From positions 868,001-932,000 of the forward strand of contig CM041090.1 of assembly GCA_023079485.1 (NCBI GenBank): a stretch of 64,000 nt of DNA. The letters run 5' to 3'. The DNA is from Archilochus colubris (taxonomy: Eukaryota > Chordata > Aves > Apodiformes > Trochilidae). Both the position numbers and the translations under genes were made by a program. Below, in pieces: positions 1-13,100 of the stretch; position 1 is the first letter of the stretch; each line of letters begins with the position of its first letter. The notes below the pieces were generated by a model. That model did no database searches, was not told the DNA's origin, and worked only from the letters and a program-made list of their open reading frames with translations.

Positions 1-2883
1 AGTGAAACTTCTGGTCTGATGTTATAGTGTTATTTCACACTGCTACTTAAAGAGCTCAAGTTTTAAACTTGTTCTCAGTTTTGACTCCTGGAATAAAGGC
101 AGCTAAAATAATTAGAGGTGACAGGGATTTTATTTTTAACCTACCAACTCTTACTGGTCATATTAAATAGGATAAAAGTATGTTCATTCTTTCTGGAAAT
201 ATTGTGCCAATAATCACCTGTGGTCAGGGTGGAGATGCATTGACCACAAGAGAAGACACAAGAGAAAAAAGAAACATGCCTTGTCAGGCTCTTCTGTAAC
301 TTGTTGAATTATTTCATCATGGAGACTGAGATCAAACAGACTGCATAAAATCTAGAGCCCCATGGTAAGCATCAGGGTCCTGCACACAGTGCAAGGACTG
401 AGATAAATTTATTTTTTCATGGGACCTAAACAAACCATAGGATGGAGCATCCTGTGTTCAGCCTGTGATAAAGTAGCCACAAAGCACTAGGGATGGGTGA
501 GCCTTAAATCCAGATCCTTGGTAGTCTACCAGGAGGAATATCTTTCTGTTTGGGACTCACTACCTACAGCATTCTCTAAAAATGGCAGAGGTCATCCTTT
601 TCAGAACTGCCAGAAGGTGAGATGTGTTATCTTCTTTCCCCTGTCAGCAAACACTGCTGTGGAGAGGACCTGCCTCTCCCACGCACCTGGATTCTATTCC
701 CCCCCCAAGTCAGAAGTGCTCAGAACTGTGTCTCTGACCTTTTGGAAATGTGTGTGTATGGGTATGTAATAGTTATCAGAATACTTAACAGAAATAGCTC
801 ACTGAAACTGAGAAACTGAGTTTAATTCACAGGAATCTGTGCAAACAGATGAGATCTTCAGATGGAAGGTACTGTAGAACTGTAAATTATTATATTTAAT
901 CATAGATCTCTTGAGACTCTGCCCTTTGAAGCCTAGAGGCATTCATTAGCAATGTCCTTGCGTAATGCTGAGCTCTCAGGAGAACATAATGAAGATATCC
1001 ACAGAATAAGGGGAAAAAAGAAACACTGCGTTTCTTCCCATGGGAGGGAGCATGAGAACTAAACGTGCAGTCCTAACAGATACTTTCCTTCAGGAGAGAT
1101 GAGTTTGGGTATTTCTTCTGGGACCAAAATGAGTTTACCAGAAATTTTAAGACAACTTTGTGTTCCTACTGATTAGGTTCTTTGGATGTTTCTTGCCTCC
1201 TTGATGAACTACACCAAAATCCCATCTCCAAGCATCCCTGTACACCAGGAAAGTTCAGGACAGGTTTAAATTCAGGCTGCTGTGCTAACATCCATCCCAT
1301 GGTGGGAATGTGATGCTAGAAATCTCTCTTCATCAGGATGTGCTTCCCAGCTTTGAACCTGGGCTCCCCTGTGATGCTCTGTGCTTGCAAGTGTGTCTGG
1401 TGACAAGAAGTGGCTTGTGGCAGAATCTTATAGCTGTGGTGTACGTGGGTAAGAAGAAGGGACACACAGGCACAGTCTGTGCTCTGACCTACTTGGGACA
1501 GAAGCCAAGCAGATGGGCAGGGGAGCTGAAAGCATTCAGCAGTGCAGGAACCAGAGCTAGTCCTGTTTTTCTGTGTGTACAATTGAAAAACACGGATTTG
1601 AAACCAGTTTGCTGCCAAGAGCAAAGTGATTAAAGGTGTAGTTACATTGCAGTCAGAAGTGCAGGCACAGCACAGGCAAGCACAGCAAATGCTGGTGGCA
1701 AAGTAGCTGTAACAGCATGGACTTCAGCTGCTGACATAAACTTGCAAGTTATTTTCTTTTTCCTTGATATTCATCACCCACCCACTCATCCAAACAAAAG
1801 AAAAAGGCCAGAAAAGACTGACAATTGCAGCATGTTTTCAAGTTCTCTTCTTATCCCCCACCTTCACTCCTGCAAACAATTTTTTGCACATTATTAACAT
1901 TTAAAATACTGCACACGTGGGAAAATCATAACTAAAATTCACTAGTCAGGGAAATGGTCCCAAGGACACATATCAATATCTCCTTATGTATCCGAGGATA
2001 CATATCAATAATTCCTTTGAAGTTTTAAGATCAGCTGGATAAAAACTTATTGGAGTGGATACGAGCTTTCTCCTGGAAGGAAATCAGCTAGCAGTAGGCC
2101 TGTGAGGGAGGTTTTGTGAAATTTTTGACCTTGAGGGGTTTCTGGAAAGCAATGTATTTACTTAGGATTATTAGAGGGGCTTGGCAAATAGAACAGTCAA
2201 GGTCTTAGTCATCTTTGTGTGGGAATGATGTATGTTCTCTTTGTAGCAGTCTTGAAACGAAAAGCCTCCCTGCCTCCCTGTCTGCAGAGCAATGGGACTG
2301 CAAGGTGATTCAAGATGGAGCCATTGCTTGTTCTGCTCTAGATTTGTATTTTACTGCTCTCTCTCCTTTCTTTCATTTTTCGTTAGTCTGCAATCAATCA
2401 TCTGGTCTGGAAGGACATGTTTTCCCATTTTCATTTGCAAACTAAGGCCTCAGAGAGCCCTACTTTCAGCACAGAGCTACATAAACTGTTGAGTGTGTGT
2501 TACAGATTATTTTAAGTTTAGGAGATTATTGGTAGAGTTCAGGAATACCCATAGGCACATAGTCTAAATAGATAAATGAACTGGAAGTATCTTCAGTTGA
2601 CCTTTTTTAGGTGGAGATACAGTCATTTGAGTGATGCCTTGTACCACAGAGCAGCAGGCAGTGTGATGACAGCGTATCTTCCAGCCCCCCAGCACTGCTC
2701 TCAAAAACATCCCTTCAATATATTTTTTTTATTCCTTAGATTGGAATGCCTTGGCTATGTAATTAGTAATATGGAGAGGGGGTGTGTTCATTTATCCAAC
2801 ACATCCTGCTTTATACATCTTCCCCTAAATCTTACCCGAATACCAAGGAGGAAAGGGGTCTCTGCCTGCCTTCCCTGGTTGTT
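1..2883. other. non-coding flank, nothing recognised
   Basis: AT-rich unique-looking DNA. The ORFs here are short, lack any recognisable domain, and overlap one another on both strands (for example around 1,310-1,630), as expected by chance. I see no CpG island, no RNA gene and no clear transposon. The only structure noted is a small repeat and hairpin at 1,963-2,010, listed separately. It could be intergenic or an intron of an unseen gene. Confidence 0.6.
1963..2010. repeat. 16-bp imperfect direct repeat with adjoining inverted repeat
   Basis: AGGACACATATCAATA at 1,963-1,978 recurs as AGGATACATATCAATA at 1,995-2,010, with one mismatch and a 32-bp period. Between and into the second copy, TATGTATCC (1,985-1,993) and GGATACATA (1,996-2,004) form a 9-bp inverted pair around 2 bases. 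A short local duplication is the simplest reading; no function is claimed. Confidence 0.7.
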
Positions 2884-2955
2884 TCTCCTTTCCTTTTCCT
2901 TTTCCATTTCCTTTTCCTTTTCTTTCCTTTCCTTTTTCCTTTCCTTCTCTCTTCT
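2884..2955. repeat. (TTTCC)n / pyrimidine-only low-complexity tract
   Basis: About 70 bases of almost pure C/T on the + strand, built from variants of TTTTCC and TTTCC. This is an imperfect pentamer/hexamer microsatellite with potential for triplex (H-DNA) formation. A chance ORF reads through it as a Ser/Phe/Leu-rich peptide, which is a repeat artefact and not a protein. Confidence 0.85.
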
Positions 2956-5900
2956 ATTTTTTAAATTCAGTAAAAGTGAAGTACTGGCTGCTGTGCTGCC
3001 TCTGACACAGGATGATTTATCACAGTTGTGTAAGGATTAGCTGAATGGGTGGGTTTGGGTGTTATAAATGGGACGTGAAAGTCTGGGTTCCCAGCTGTAA
3101 GCTTGGCAAGGTTAACTCCCTTGGCCCTTTGTTCTTGTTAGACAAATAAAATGAGTTTGCTCTGAGTGGGTGGTAGAAGGGTGTATTTTGGATGAAATCT
3201 CAAACATGAGATTCTGTGTGGATGTTTGAATCCCTCCTGGCATGTTGTGTGACAGGAGGGATGGGCGAGAGGAGGAGCAGAGCTCTGTGGCTGCAGGAAG
3301 CAGTCTAGCCTGGCTGCTGGAAAGATCTTTGGAGACAGCCCACCAAGCACATATTTGACTGCTGAGAAACCCAGGCCAGTGTGTTATGTCCTTGGGCAGT
3401 GAAAACAGAGCTGATTCTTTCTGTGGGCTCAATCCTGCCTTTCTGTAAGTGTGCAGAGAGGTTAGGGAGATGATGCCCAAAATTTCCCATGCTCTGCAGC
3501 TCACCATGAGCCAGGCTGTCAGGGGCTGTGATTAAATGTCCCACTGCTGGAGATGTGTTAGCTGAGCCCTCTTTCTGGCTCTGGAGGGGTTATTCAGCTT
3601 CATGCTCATCCTACTTCCCTGCTAGCATGCAGCAACAAGGGCTGAGGATCCTGTGGACTGCTCCTTTCTGGTGCAGACCTAAGGAAGGTGGTTATATACA
3701 CTGCCCTTATACTGGCCTCTGAACCACCCTGCCTGGCTGGGATGTGAAAAAGGTCTCTATAAATCTCTGCTTCATCACTTTGACCAATCTCTGCTACCCC
3801 CCTTATTGCCCTAGGCAAGAGGAATGAGATTAGGGTAATGGAAACAATGGTTTAGGAGCAAGGACTGCAGCTTGGTCTGGTCAGCTCACAAAAAAGTTTT
3901 TATGTAGCAAAAATTATTTTTAAAATGGGGACAAAGAGAAATGTGGTAACAGTAATGCTAACAACATGCAAACCCTCCTGCCATCTGCAAAGATGGGGTG
4001 TGGGGGGGGGGAGGGAGAGCACATCCACACGAGGAAGAAAATCTAACTTGGAGAGCTGAAGAGCATAGACTATACAAGAAATGCAATCAATACCTAAAAA
4101 TCAGAGAAAAGGAGTAATGATTAACTTCTTAGCAGGATGTAATTGAAGGATGATCCTTCCAGGGAAAGGATGGCTGAGCAGAAATTCAGATTTCTAACCT
4201 GCACATGTGAGAACTGGAGCCAGAACTAAAACAGTAATTTCAGAATTTTTTTTCCTGATGGTTCATAATTATTTTTTTTTTCAAAAAGCACCCTGGAAAT
4301 CTTACTAACTGTTTTGCAAAGGCTATGATGCTTTTACAGCCATTGTAAACTTCCTTTTGCTCTGTGCTCCCAGGTGGTGCTTTATTTAAAGGAATGGGTG
4401 ACCTCTTCAGTCCTGCCAAGGTCTGCAGAGGCTGAAACCTCCCCAGCCTTAGGGAAGTTGCTGCTCTGTGCCTGGAGGATGGGAAGTTTGTTTCTGCATT
4501 CTGCTCACTGCTCTGAAGAACAGGGCTGGAGCTGGATTGTCTTATTCAGAGTTGGTGGTTGAGCCAAACCCAACAGAATGATCCCTGGCAATCACTGCAT
4601 TGCCCAGTGAGTTACAGTCACAAGTCCTTCATTCCAATTAGAAATAAAAAAGCAGGAATTGCTTCCCTTGCTCTTCATCTTTAACATCCTGCTACATTTT
4701 ATTATAACGGGGAGAAGAGAGACACTGGTGAAAGAGCAGCTTAATGACCACAGCAGCTTCCTGTCCTTCTGATCTTCCAAACTCATTTCCAGATGCAGAG
4801 CTTCTCTGCTTTGTGCTCTCCATGCTTCCTCTTGCAATACCAACAAGCACACGAAGAGTCAGGCATTTCCCCTGGCTTTTCTAAAAAGTGCATCTGTATC
4901 TGTTGGATCTTTGGAGTGCTAAAAAATCAGTGCTAAGCCAACTTCCACAGCCTTTCCCAGCAAAACAGCAAATTAAAGGAAGGCCTGGTGCCATCATTTC
5001 CCATAGCTGTGTGTACTGGGTAACAAATATGCTCATTAATCATAACTGGCCAAATTATCATCTCACATGTTTTTAATATGTAGGTTAATTTTTTTGGCTA
5101 GTCCCTCTAAAAGCCAGGCTTTTAAGGCAAGACTGTAGTGTAAGATGAATGATGATTGTACTCCTCATTGTACTTCTAATTACTCCACCAATTCCTCTCC
5201 AAATGTGTAATATACTAATATGTGAAGATTATATTCAACAGTGAGACAGGCTGAATGCTGCAAGGGAAGTAATTACTTTTAAATATAATTTTGCAGACAT
5301 TATGAAGTCCCTGCTAAATGAATTTATGAATGTTATCAGAGCTGACGTAAGCACTTCTCTTACCAACTGTGTCTAACTACATGCAAACTGCTTAGTGACT
5401 CCACTTATACTGACATATATTTAAAATCTTTGGAATGTTTCAAGATAAGTTTGGTCTTGAAGAGGTATTGGTATAGCAATAAACCTTTTAAGTAAAAGGC
5501 AAAACTTAAAACTACCTATTTTTTTTAAATTTCCCAACAATTATTGCTCTGTGTGGAAGACAGCAGAATGAAAAGAGTCTTACTTTACTAGAAAATGTCC
5601 TGGTAGAAGTGTTGTAATTATAATTTTCTTTACTGGAAATCTAGTTTTAATAAGGGACTTGGGTTATAGAAATAATGAAAACTGTATGGTAACAATAAAA
5701 TTAATTTTACAGCTGTAGCAGTATTGGTTGTCATCACCTCAGGTTTTGAAAAACTAGGTAGGCTCTGGCATGGCTAACATTCTGCCTAAATGGAGCATCT
5801 TTTGAAGGCTTTTGAATTCATGACTGAATGCTCAGGTGAGGCTCTGGGGGAGCTCAGTGCATGCATCAGGTGTAACCACACCTCAGCTGATCACCTGGGG

Positions 5901-6917
5901 GAGGGGATTGAATAATAAGGTGCTGGTGAATCCCAAGTGGTGGGATTAGCCCCTTCCATACTGATATTCCTGGCTCACTGCTTGCAATGTGCTGCTGAGC
6001 AGGCCAGGAGCCTCATAGGGATTCTGTTTTCCTTTGCCAAGGATGGAGGCAGTGATAGTCCTCATCCTCCTGTGTGCTTCTGTCTTGATCTGGGGGCAAA
6101 TTATGGCTCTCATCAGTGGACAAGGCTGCAAACGAAAGGAGAGGTTGCAACTGGTAAGGAAATGATGCAATGATGAATATTTAATGTAAATACTACCTCC
6201 AGCACCTATACCAAAGCTGTAGTAACTTCTGCTTCTGCTTCTGGAGGTGCATGGGTCAGCTCTTCTCTCTGTTGGCCAACTGTCCTTATGTATCTCCACT
6301 GTTTTATAAGAAAACAAGTTTGCTTGTAAAGTAAAGTTGTTACCTGATCACTTTTGATTTCTGCCAGGGCCATGTTTGCAGCATTAAATTATTTTTTTTA
6401 TTATTATTACTTCCTGTGGAATCCTTCCTTGCTTTCTTTTTCCTTTCCAAACAAAATATGTTGACAGCAATTGGACTGAATTTTCTGAGGTGCCTGCTTA
6501 TCTTAAGGACACTACTTCTTAGAGAAACAGAAATAAGGAAATCTTCAGCCAAGCAACTGCCTGGATAGCAGATTTTTGTGCTGGAGTCTGAAAGACCTGA
6601 AGTCAGACTTCATGAGTTGTCTGTAACTCATTGCATGTTGAGGTCTATCTTGCTTCCAGACTTTGGGTTGAAATGTGAGCTTTCTAATATAAATAAGCAT
6701 GCAGGGATTGGCTTTATAGCTCCCAGGTCTTAAACTGTCACTGGCCTTGGATTATGTCCAAGTGTGACACAGTGTTGGGAACTGAGTGCTTATGATAGTG
6801 GGTAGTACAGCAGCACCACGATGCTACCAGGCTTCTCAGTGCCCACAGTAGTAAATCTGTCACAAAAGCTAAGAGGGTATTCTGTCAAAATATCTGAGAG
6901 TATTTAGGCATTGCAGT
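2956..6917. other. non-coding flank, nothing recognised
   Basis: AT-rich sequence with scattered short chance ORFs and small homopolymers. One G-rich stretch near 3,995-4,017 (GGGG, a run of about ten G, then GGG) could form a G-quadruplex on the + strand. No exon with convincing splice sites and coding potential was seen, and no interspersed repeat was recognised. Confidence 0.55.
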
Positions 6918-7130
6918 GGGTTCCCCAGGGAGGTGGTGGAATCACCAGCCCTGGAAGGATTTGAAAACTGTGTAGATGCACTTCAGGACATGCTCTAATG
7001 GCTGGTACAAATATTTATATATGTATATATATATAAATATATAAAAACACATATATTTTATTGGGGGGGATGCTGACAGTTAGACATGGTGATCTTGGAG
7101 CTCTTTTCCAAAGGTGACAATTCTGTGATG
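6918..7130 (+). mobile_element. CR1 LINE 3' fragment
   Basis: This is a 5'-truncated CR1 retrotransposon tail in plus orientation. The segment beginning TTCCCCAGGGAGGTGGTGGA, then the 'atcaccagccctggaagg' and 'gatcttggagctcttttcca' blocks, follow the conserved CR1 3' UTR in order. It ends at ATTCTGTGATG, the octamer-type CR1 terminus. An AT-dinucleotide stretch at about 7,011-7,057 interrupts the element. It is diverged, so it is an old, immobile copy. CR1 elements normally lack target-site duplications and poly(A), as here. Confidence 0.9.
7011..7057. repeat. (TA)n-rich microsatellite inside CR1
   Basis: Runs of TATATA/ATATATAA mixed with ATGT and AAAACACATA replace the part of the CR1 3' UTR that should lie between the 'ggacatgctctaatgg' and 'gatcttggag' blocks. 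It probably expanded or inserted after the CR1 copy landed. Confidence 0.75.
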
Positions 7131-10100
7131 ACAAAACCAGCCTTCCCTCCTCTGATACTGCTTGGCTTTATCTTGCTCTTACCTTTACTCCACTTCCATC
7201 TTCACTCTCCTCTGTAGCACTGGTACAACTATTTCATCCTGATGTCTTTGCTCCAACAATGGAGAGAGGGAGGCAGATCAGAGCTGCTGCGTGTACCAGG
7301 TTAAGAAGAGTCTGTGGGTCCTTGGGGAGGCAGATTCCCTAAAGTGGGATGGTCTTGGGGAGTTTCATCCTGCTGCAGCCTTCTCCAAGGGATTAAGTTC
7401 TCCTAAGTTTTGGATCAGCTGGAAAGTGACAGGGAGAGGAAAAGAAGTTCCCTACCCACATGGACCACCTGGGGAAAGTTCTCTGATTCTGAGAGGGTTA
7501 AGAGCCTTGAGACAGCCAGTGGTATCATGATGCTGTTTTTGTCATTGTTGCTGGGAAAGAATCAGATATTATTGCCTGTCATTACTTCTCAGTCCCTGGC
7601 AGGCAAAGCTCAGCACATGACAGGAAAAAGACTGGTGATTCCAGCATGGAAAATCTCCATACAAGAAATAGAAATCCTAGTTTGAATGCCTGAGATTACA
7701 GCTGCAGAAAAATATCTCTAGACATTACAAAAGTCAAGAGATTGACAGGAAACATTCTTCTGCATAAACCCTGCTGTTTTCCATGTGGTGATGAACAGCA
7801 TCTCTTTCCTCATCAAACACTGGAACATTTTGAGGCATGAACATGGATGCTGTTCATGGCAAATGAAGTGATGCTAAAGCAACAGACTGGTGCATGCATT
7901 CAGCACTGGATTTTTTTTGGCTCTTGCAGCTGCTATGGTTACCAGTCACGAGGTTGGCCACCTTCTGTAGTGGAAGCACAGAGTGATTATTCTGTGCATT
8001 GTGTGAAGGAGTCAGATAGACCTTGGGGGTGTGTGGTGGGTGTGAGTTTCCTACCCACTTCAGAAGGAGCTGGGATGAAAGTCTCTGGAAGAAATAAATT
8101 TCCATGTTAATACTGCCTAAATGTTTGTAAAGAAGTTGTCTTTGACTTTTCTAGTGCTTCTAAGACTAAAAGTAGCAAAGCAGTTATTCACAGATAACCA
8201 GTTACTCATAATTGATGCAAATTGGTGTTGCCCTTTTTATGTATTGATGGTACAAGGACCTCACTGGAACTGATACTGTATGCATGTGCCCTGCCATTCA
8301 AGCTAAATATGGAGTTCTCCTCACTGACCATGTCCTCCTATTTTAACTAAACACTGGAAGGAGAGATTAGATATCACAGAAGGTTCTCTGTGGGCCTGCA
8401 GGATCTTTTTTTCTCCTGTGTTCCCCCACCAGAGCACACATTTGGTCAGCTGTATCTCTCAGAAAAACCTCATGAAAAAGCCTTTCTCATACAGAAAGAT
8501 ATTAGGCAATGTGTCCAAAGGAATTCTCTACTGATGAGTGCAGCTGACCCCCTGTAAGGAGGTGTATAAAAATCATGCTGTAACAGCCATCCATCAGTTA
8601 ATACATAGGTACAATTAGTAACTGTTTAGCAATTATCTGATATTCCTTTACTGCAGTGTAGAAGACTGACTTTTTCTGAAGTTAACATTGAAGCCAGGCC
8701 TTTGGGTACCAGGGTGCACACTACTGGACCAGGAGACCACAGTGTTTGTGTCTTCATTTGGAAACTGTCATGGAGAGAAAGGATGGAATGAATTTTCTTG
8801 TAACTCTCCTTGATTTCCTAATATTGCTGTAAGTGCCTCTGTACTCCTGGAGGCTCTGGAATTACTACAAAGAGCTCAGGATGTCAGTCCCCAGACAGCC
8901 TTGTCTGAGATTTCACACTGCACTGCCATCAGAGATAAGCTGGAATATGTGTCCTCCTGCCAGTCATGCAGCAGCTGCCCTTCTCCCCTTCACTTTTTCT
9001 GAGCCTAATTATTCCAAGGGTGCTGGAATATGTACAGTCTTCTTTATTGTTTTGTTTTGTTTTTTTTTCCTTGTCATAAATGAATTGCTGACTCTTTGCT
9101 CTGCTGCCAAAGGTCCCCTGCTTCTCTGGGCAAGGGTACTGCTGCTCTCCAGCTGCCTGCCCAGACAGGAAAGGCCATTCAGGACTCTTTGATGTGTCCC
9201 CCCAGCCCTGCAGAGGCAGGAGCTGCTGCCTCACCAGCCACTTCTGCAAAAAGGCTTCTGGATTGACACGGTCTGTCCTGCTCCTGCATGGCCATGGCTC
9301 CTCCCAGTTATATCCTCTGTGTCCCTGCCTACTTCTGTTGCAGTAGGCAGGCTTAGTTTTGTTTATTCACTCATGGGAACTTTGGGGTTGGGCACTGAGT
9401 AGATCTACAAGGGACAAACAATGAGTTTGAATTGCCCTTGAGTGTGTTACCAGCCCTTCTTTTCAAAACTAGGTTGCCTTTGAAGATGGTTCTGTACCTC
9501 TATAGAGATCAAATACAGATTGGCCTTCAGGAAGAACCAAGCACTTCTTGCTCAGGCATCCCAGTTTAAATAAATAACTGTGCTAATGAAAGAGCTGTTT
9601 GCTTTGCCTGCCTATGGATAGTTTTGCTGACTTCAAGTTGGCAGTATGCAGTTGCTGATAGAAACTTGAATTTCTTCTTCTTAATGACATTGCAGCTGTT
9701 TACAAGATGGGCTATTTCCAGGTAGCTCAACATCCTGTCTTTTGTTGCTGTGAACAAATGGTGCTGACACCATGGGCAGCTTTGAACTTTTATGAAAGCT
9801 GTTGCTGGGGATGAGACTGCCTTTGGCCTTTCTCTTTGTTTGTCTCTGATGCCTGCTTGTGGTTTTGCCTCCAGCTTACAGTATTTTCTTGGCTTTCAGT
9901 GGCCTCCACCCAACTCTTACACCTGCCATGACCCAAGTTCAACTGCTGGTGACTGCTTCTGTGAGCCCATTGCTGCCAGCAAATCCTCCAAGCCTTTCCC
10001 AGTTCTTTCCAATTCAGTCTTCCATTTCCTCTTCTTTTGCTTATTCATTAACTGGATTAAAATGGCCATATTTATTAGGCTGCATGACATACAAATGACT

Positions 10101-13100
10101 AGCAGTAATACTCCAGCATTTTCTGAAAGGTTTCCTGATTTCCTACCCTACACAGGATTTTTTTCTCTGCATGCACACCCACAAAAGCATGATTTTATTT
10201 GCTCATCTGTATCTGTCTGATAATCATGACAGTCCATGGCAACTCAAGATACCCTTCTTGCCAGCACGCATGTTACAGAGGCCATAAGGACCCTATATTC
10301 TAAAGGGGATAAACACAAAAATGCAAAGTTATGTCAATAAAATTTTTCAAGGCAGACCAAATGTCAAGAGAGAAATAGTAATAAACCCAGAGAAATTTTC
10401 TTTTCATTTGTGAAATATTCTCCCATATTCATCCTGTCAGTTTTCCCCTATCCGTAAGGATGAGAAAAATCCTTCTTTTTGAGAGTTTCATTCTGCAAGT
10501 TTATTTTCAAAAAGGTTGTTGGCAGGCTGTCAGAGAAGGGGAAGATTGTGATTAACTGAAATGTCATCAGCCTGTTATTCTCCATAGAGGCAATGAATGG
10601 GAATTAAGTAAGGAACTTCTGCAGAGGGATGAGAGAAGTAACAAGCTGATTTCTCAGTTAATGCAGGGCTTTGCTACAGGAATGGAAACAGTGAGGTTTT
10701 CCTTTTCACTTCTTTCACTTCATCAGCTCTTGTTACCAATAAAAGACAAAACTCTCATCCAAAAAAGAAATCTCCAATCATACAGAAAGGGAAAGGTAAC
10801 TTTTGCTTTATTCAACAAAAAAGTCTTCTATTTCTAAGCTTTGTTTTTTCTGTTGCTATTTCTGTGCTATATGTGCTGCTGATCCTTCTTCCAATGTTGT
10901 GTGACTAAACTCTGGCAATGGTAACTGATGTGGTTTCCTTCACAGCACCAGCAGAATGCTGCCTAATTTTGTGCTGTGGGGAGCTCATGCCTGATTCCAT
11001 TGGGCTTGCTTTGTTTTTATTATTTTTTTGTTGCTGTATCAAAGGAAAGACCTAGCAGTACACATTAGTCTCTTATGTTAGACAATATAACTCGAGATGA
11101 GTTGAAGACATGAAAATCTGGATATGAATTTTAAATGCCCAGTGCAACAAGAAAGGCTTTTTCATTCTGCAGATCTGGTTTTATGGCTGGTGTTTGATGC
11201 TCTCAGGGGGAGTTAAAGGTGAAGTCTCCAGAACTGTCTGCCTTTCTCTATCAGAAAAAATACCACATTTTGCAGATGCTGCAGCAGAGCCAGTAATCCA
11301 GCCATGTAACACACAATGGAGGAGAAAGTCTCATCTCAAATGGCAATAAAGTAAATTGCCATTTGGGCCGAGGTTAGCACATCTTTGCAAGTTGTTGGTG
11401 AGTTAGTTCCTCTCTGTGGTGGCAGCAAACTGCTTTTCAGTGCCCTCTGAAATCTGTCCTGTCCTGTCAGAGGTCAGGAGCCTTTTGGGCTGCCTGGGTG
11501 CCAGCAGCCATCTCCCAGGCAGAGCAGCTTTGCAGTGCAGTGTTTGCTCTGTCTGCCCATTATGGGTGCAAACCACCTCAGTGGGACAACAACGTGCTGG
11601 GCTGGTGACAAGGCAGCAAGGTCAATACTGTAGCTCAGATTCTTTCTCTCATTTCCATCCTTTTAGATGGAAATCCATCATTTCCATCCTTGCATGAACA
11701 CACAGAGAAGCCACTGCAAGACCAGTGGTAGTGTTCTCAGGGTACAGTGGAGAACTCACAGAGCAGCTTCTTGTGACTGTCCTCATGTTCCTGCCCCTCC
11801 CAGGCAGGGGGTGAATAAGAGGACTGGCTTGTGCATGCTGTGCTACTGATGGCATCCTTGCTGTGCTTCCACCAGCCCCAGAGGATGAGTTCAGCCACAC
11901 TGCTCCATGTCCTCAGTGGGAAATGGGCTTCTCTTTGCCTTCTCTTGCTCTTTTTCTGAGTGGTTCTGTGGGGAAAAAGCATTTCCCTTGCTGCCAGCTG
12001 AACCAGTTGGGTTTCCATGCTGCTTTCTATCTGAACTCCTTACATTTTCTGGGAAGCAACCAGCTGAGGGATCCATCACTGGCATTTCCAGTCTCCTGGA
12101 AACACTGAGACCAACCTGTGGGGACATGGGGGGCTTGCCATTGTACTGACCAGGGAGCCCTAGCCTGGGCTGCCATGGGATTGTAGCTGAGCTGCTCTGG
12201 GTCAGCTGGGAGTGGGGGACCTCTGAGAGGGGTTCCATGTCTCCAGCACGTTAATGAAGTGACAGGGCTGCTGAAATCACACATTTCAATACACAAGAAC
12301 ACAGTGAGGTTTTGTAATAACATAATATTTCTTCTCTGTAGATAAAAGGAGGCATTTTTCCAAGATCCCAAGTGACCTCATAGGTCAGAGGTAGGTCAGT
12401 GGTGACATCCTTTGACATGGCTAAGAGAATATTGTCCTAATTACTTAATATAAAATGCTACTAATGTTATTTTTATAATAAATTCTTTTAATAACGCTCT
12501 CAAACCTTACTGGATTAAATGACAAGGTTCTACAAAAGGTCATTTTTTCTCTGTTAGTTGCTTTCTTGCCTTGTAAGATATGGTAATTAAAGTCTAAAGA
12601 AAATCTAAGATGAATAGAGGATTTGAAATCTTATAATTTCTCACAATCGTGTATCTTAGTGCTTTGAATAAGCCAAATCAATTTTTGACAATGTTGTCTT
12701 TGTGATCAAAAAGCCTTCCCATCCTTCCCCCAGCCCTGATGTAACTCTCTTCAAAGTTTAATTTTTTTTTTCCTGTAATAAGTAATTTTACATTCATTGG
12801 CATTGCTTGCTTGTAATCAGAGAGCCATTCCACCAGCCAGCAGATGTTTAGAGACAGCATCTGCCATTCTTATTTAAAACAGGGAGGGTTTGATCCCAGG
12901 AGACATCCTAACAAAATCAATGGGACTGTTTTGTTTGCCTTAAAAGAAATGCTTCATGGTAAGATAGGTAGAACTGAACTGCAGAGGCTTCAAGGAAACT
13001 AAGGAGATGTGCAGGAAGAATTGGCACAAGGTGATTTCACAACAGTAATTCACTCAGTGGTATTGAGTTGGGAGAGGATTTCAGAGCTATTGTGGAATAA

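Noticed and set aside
2576..3040. 154-codon plus ORF
   Set aside because: Its Phe/Ser/Leu-rich part is the translation of the (TTTCC)n tract; there is no protein family.
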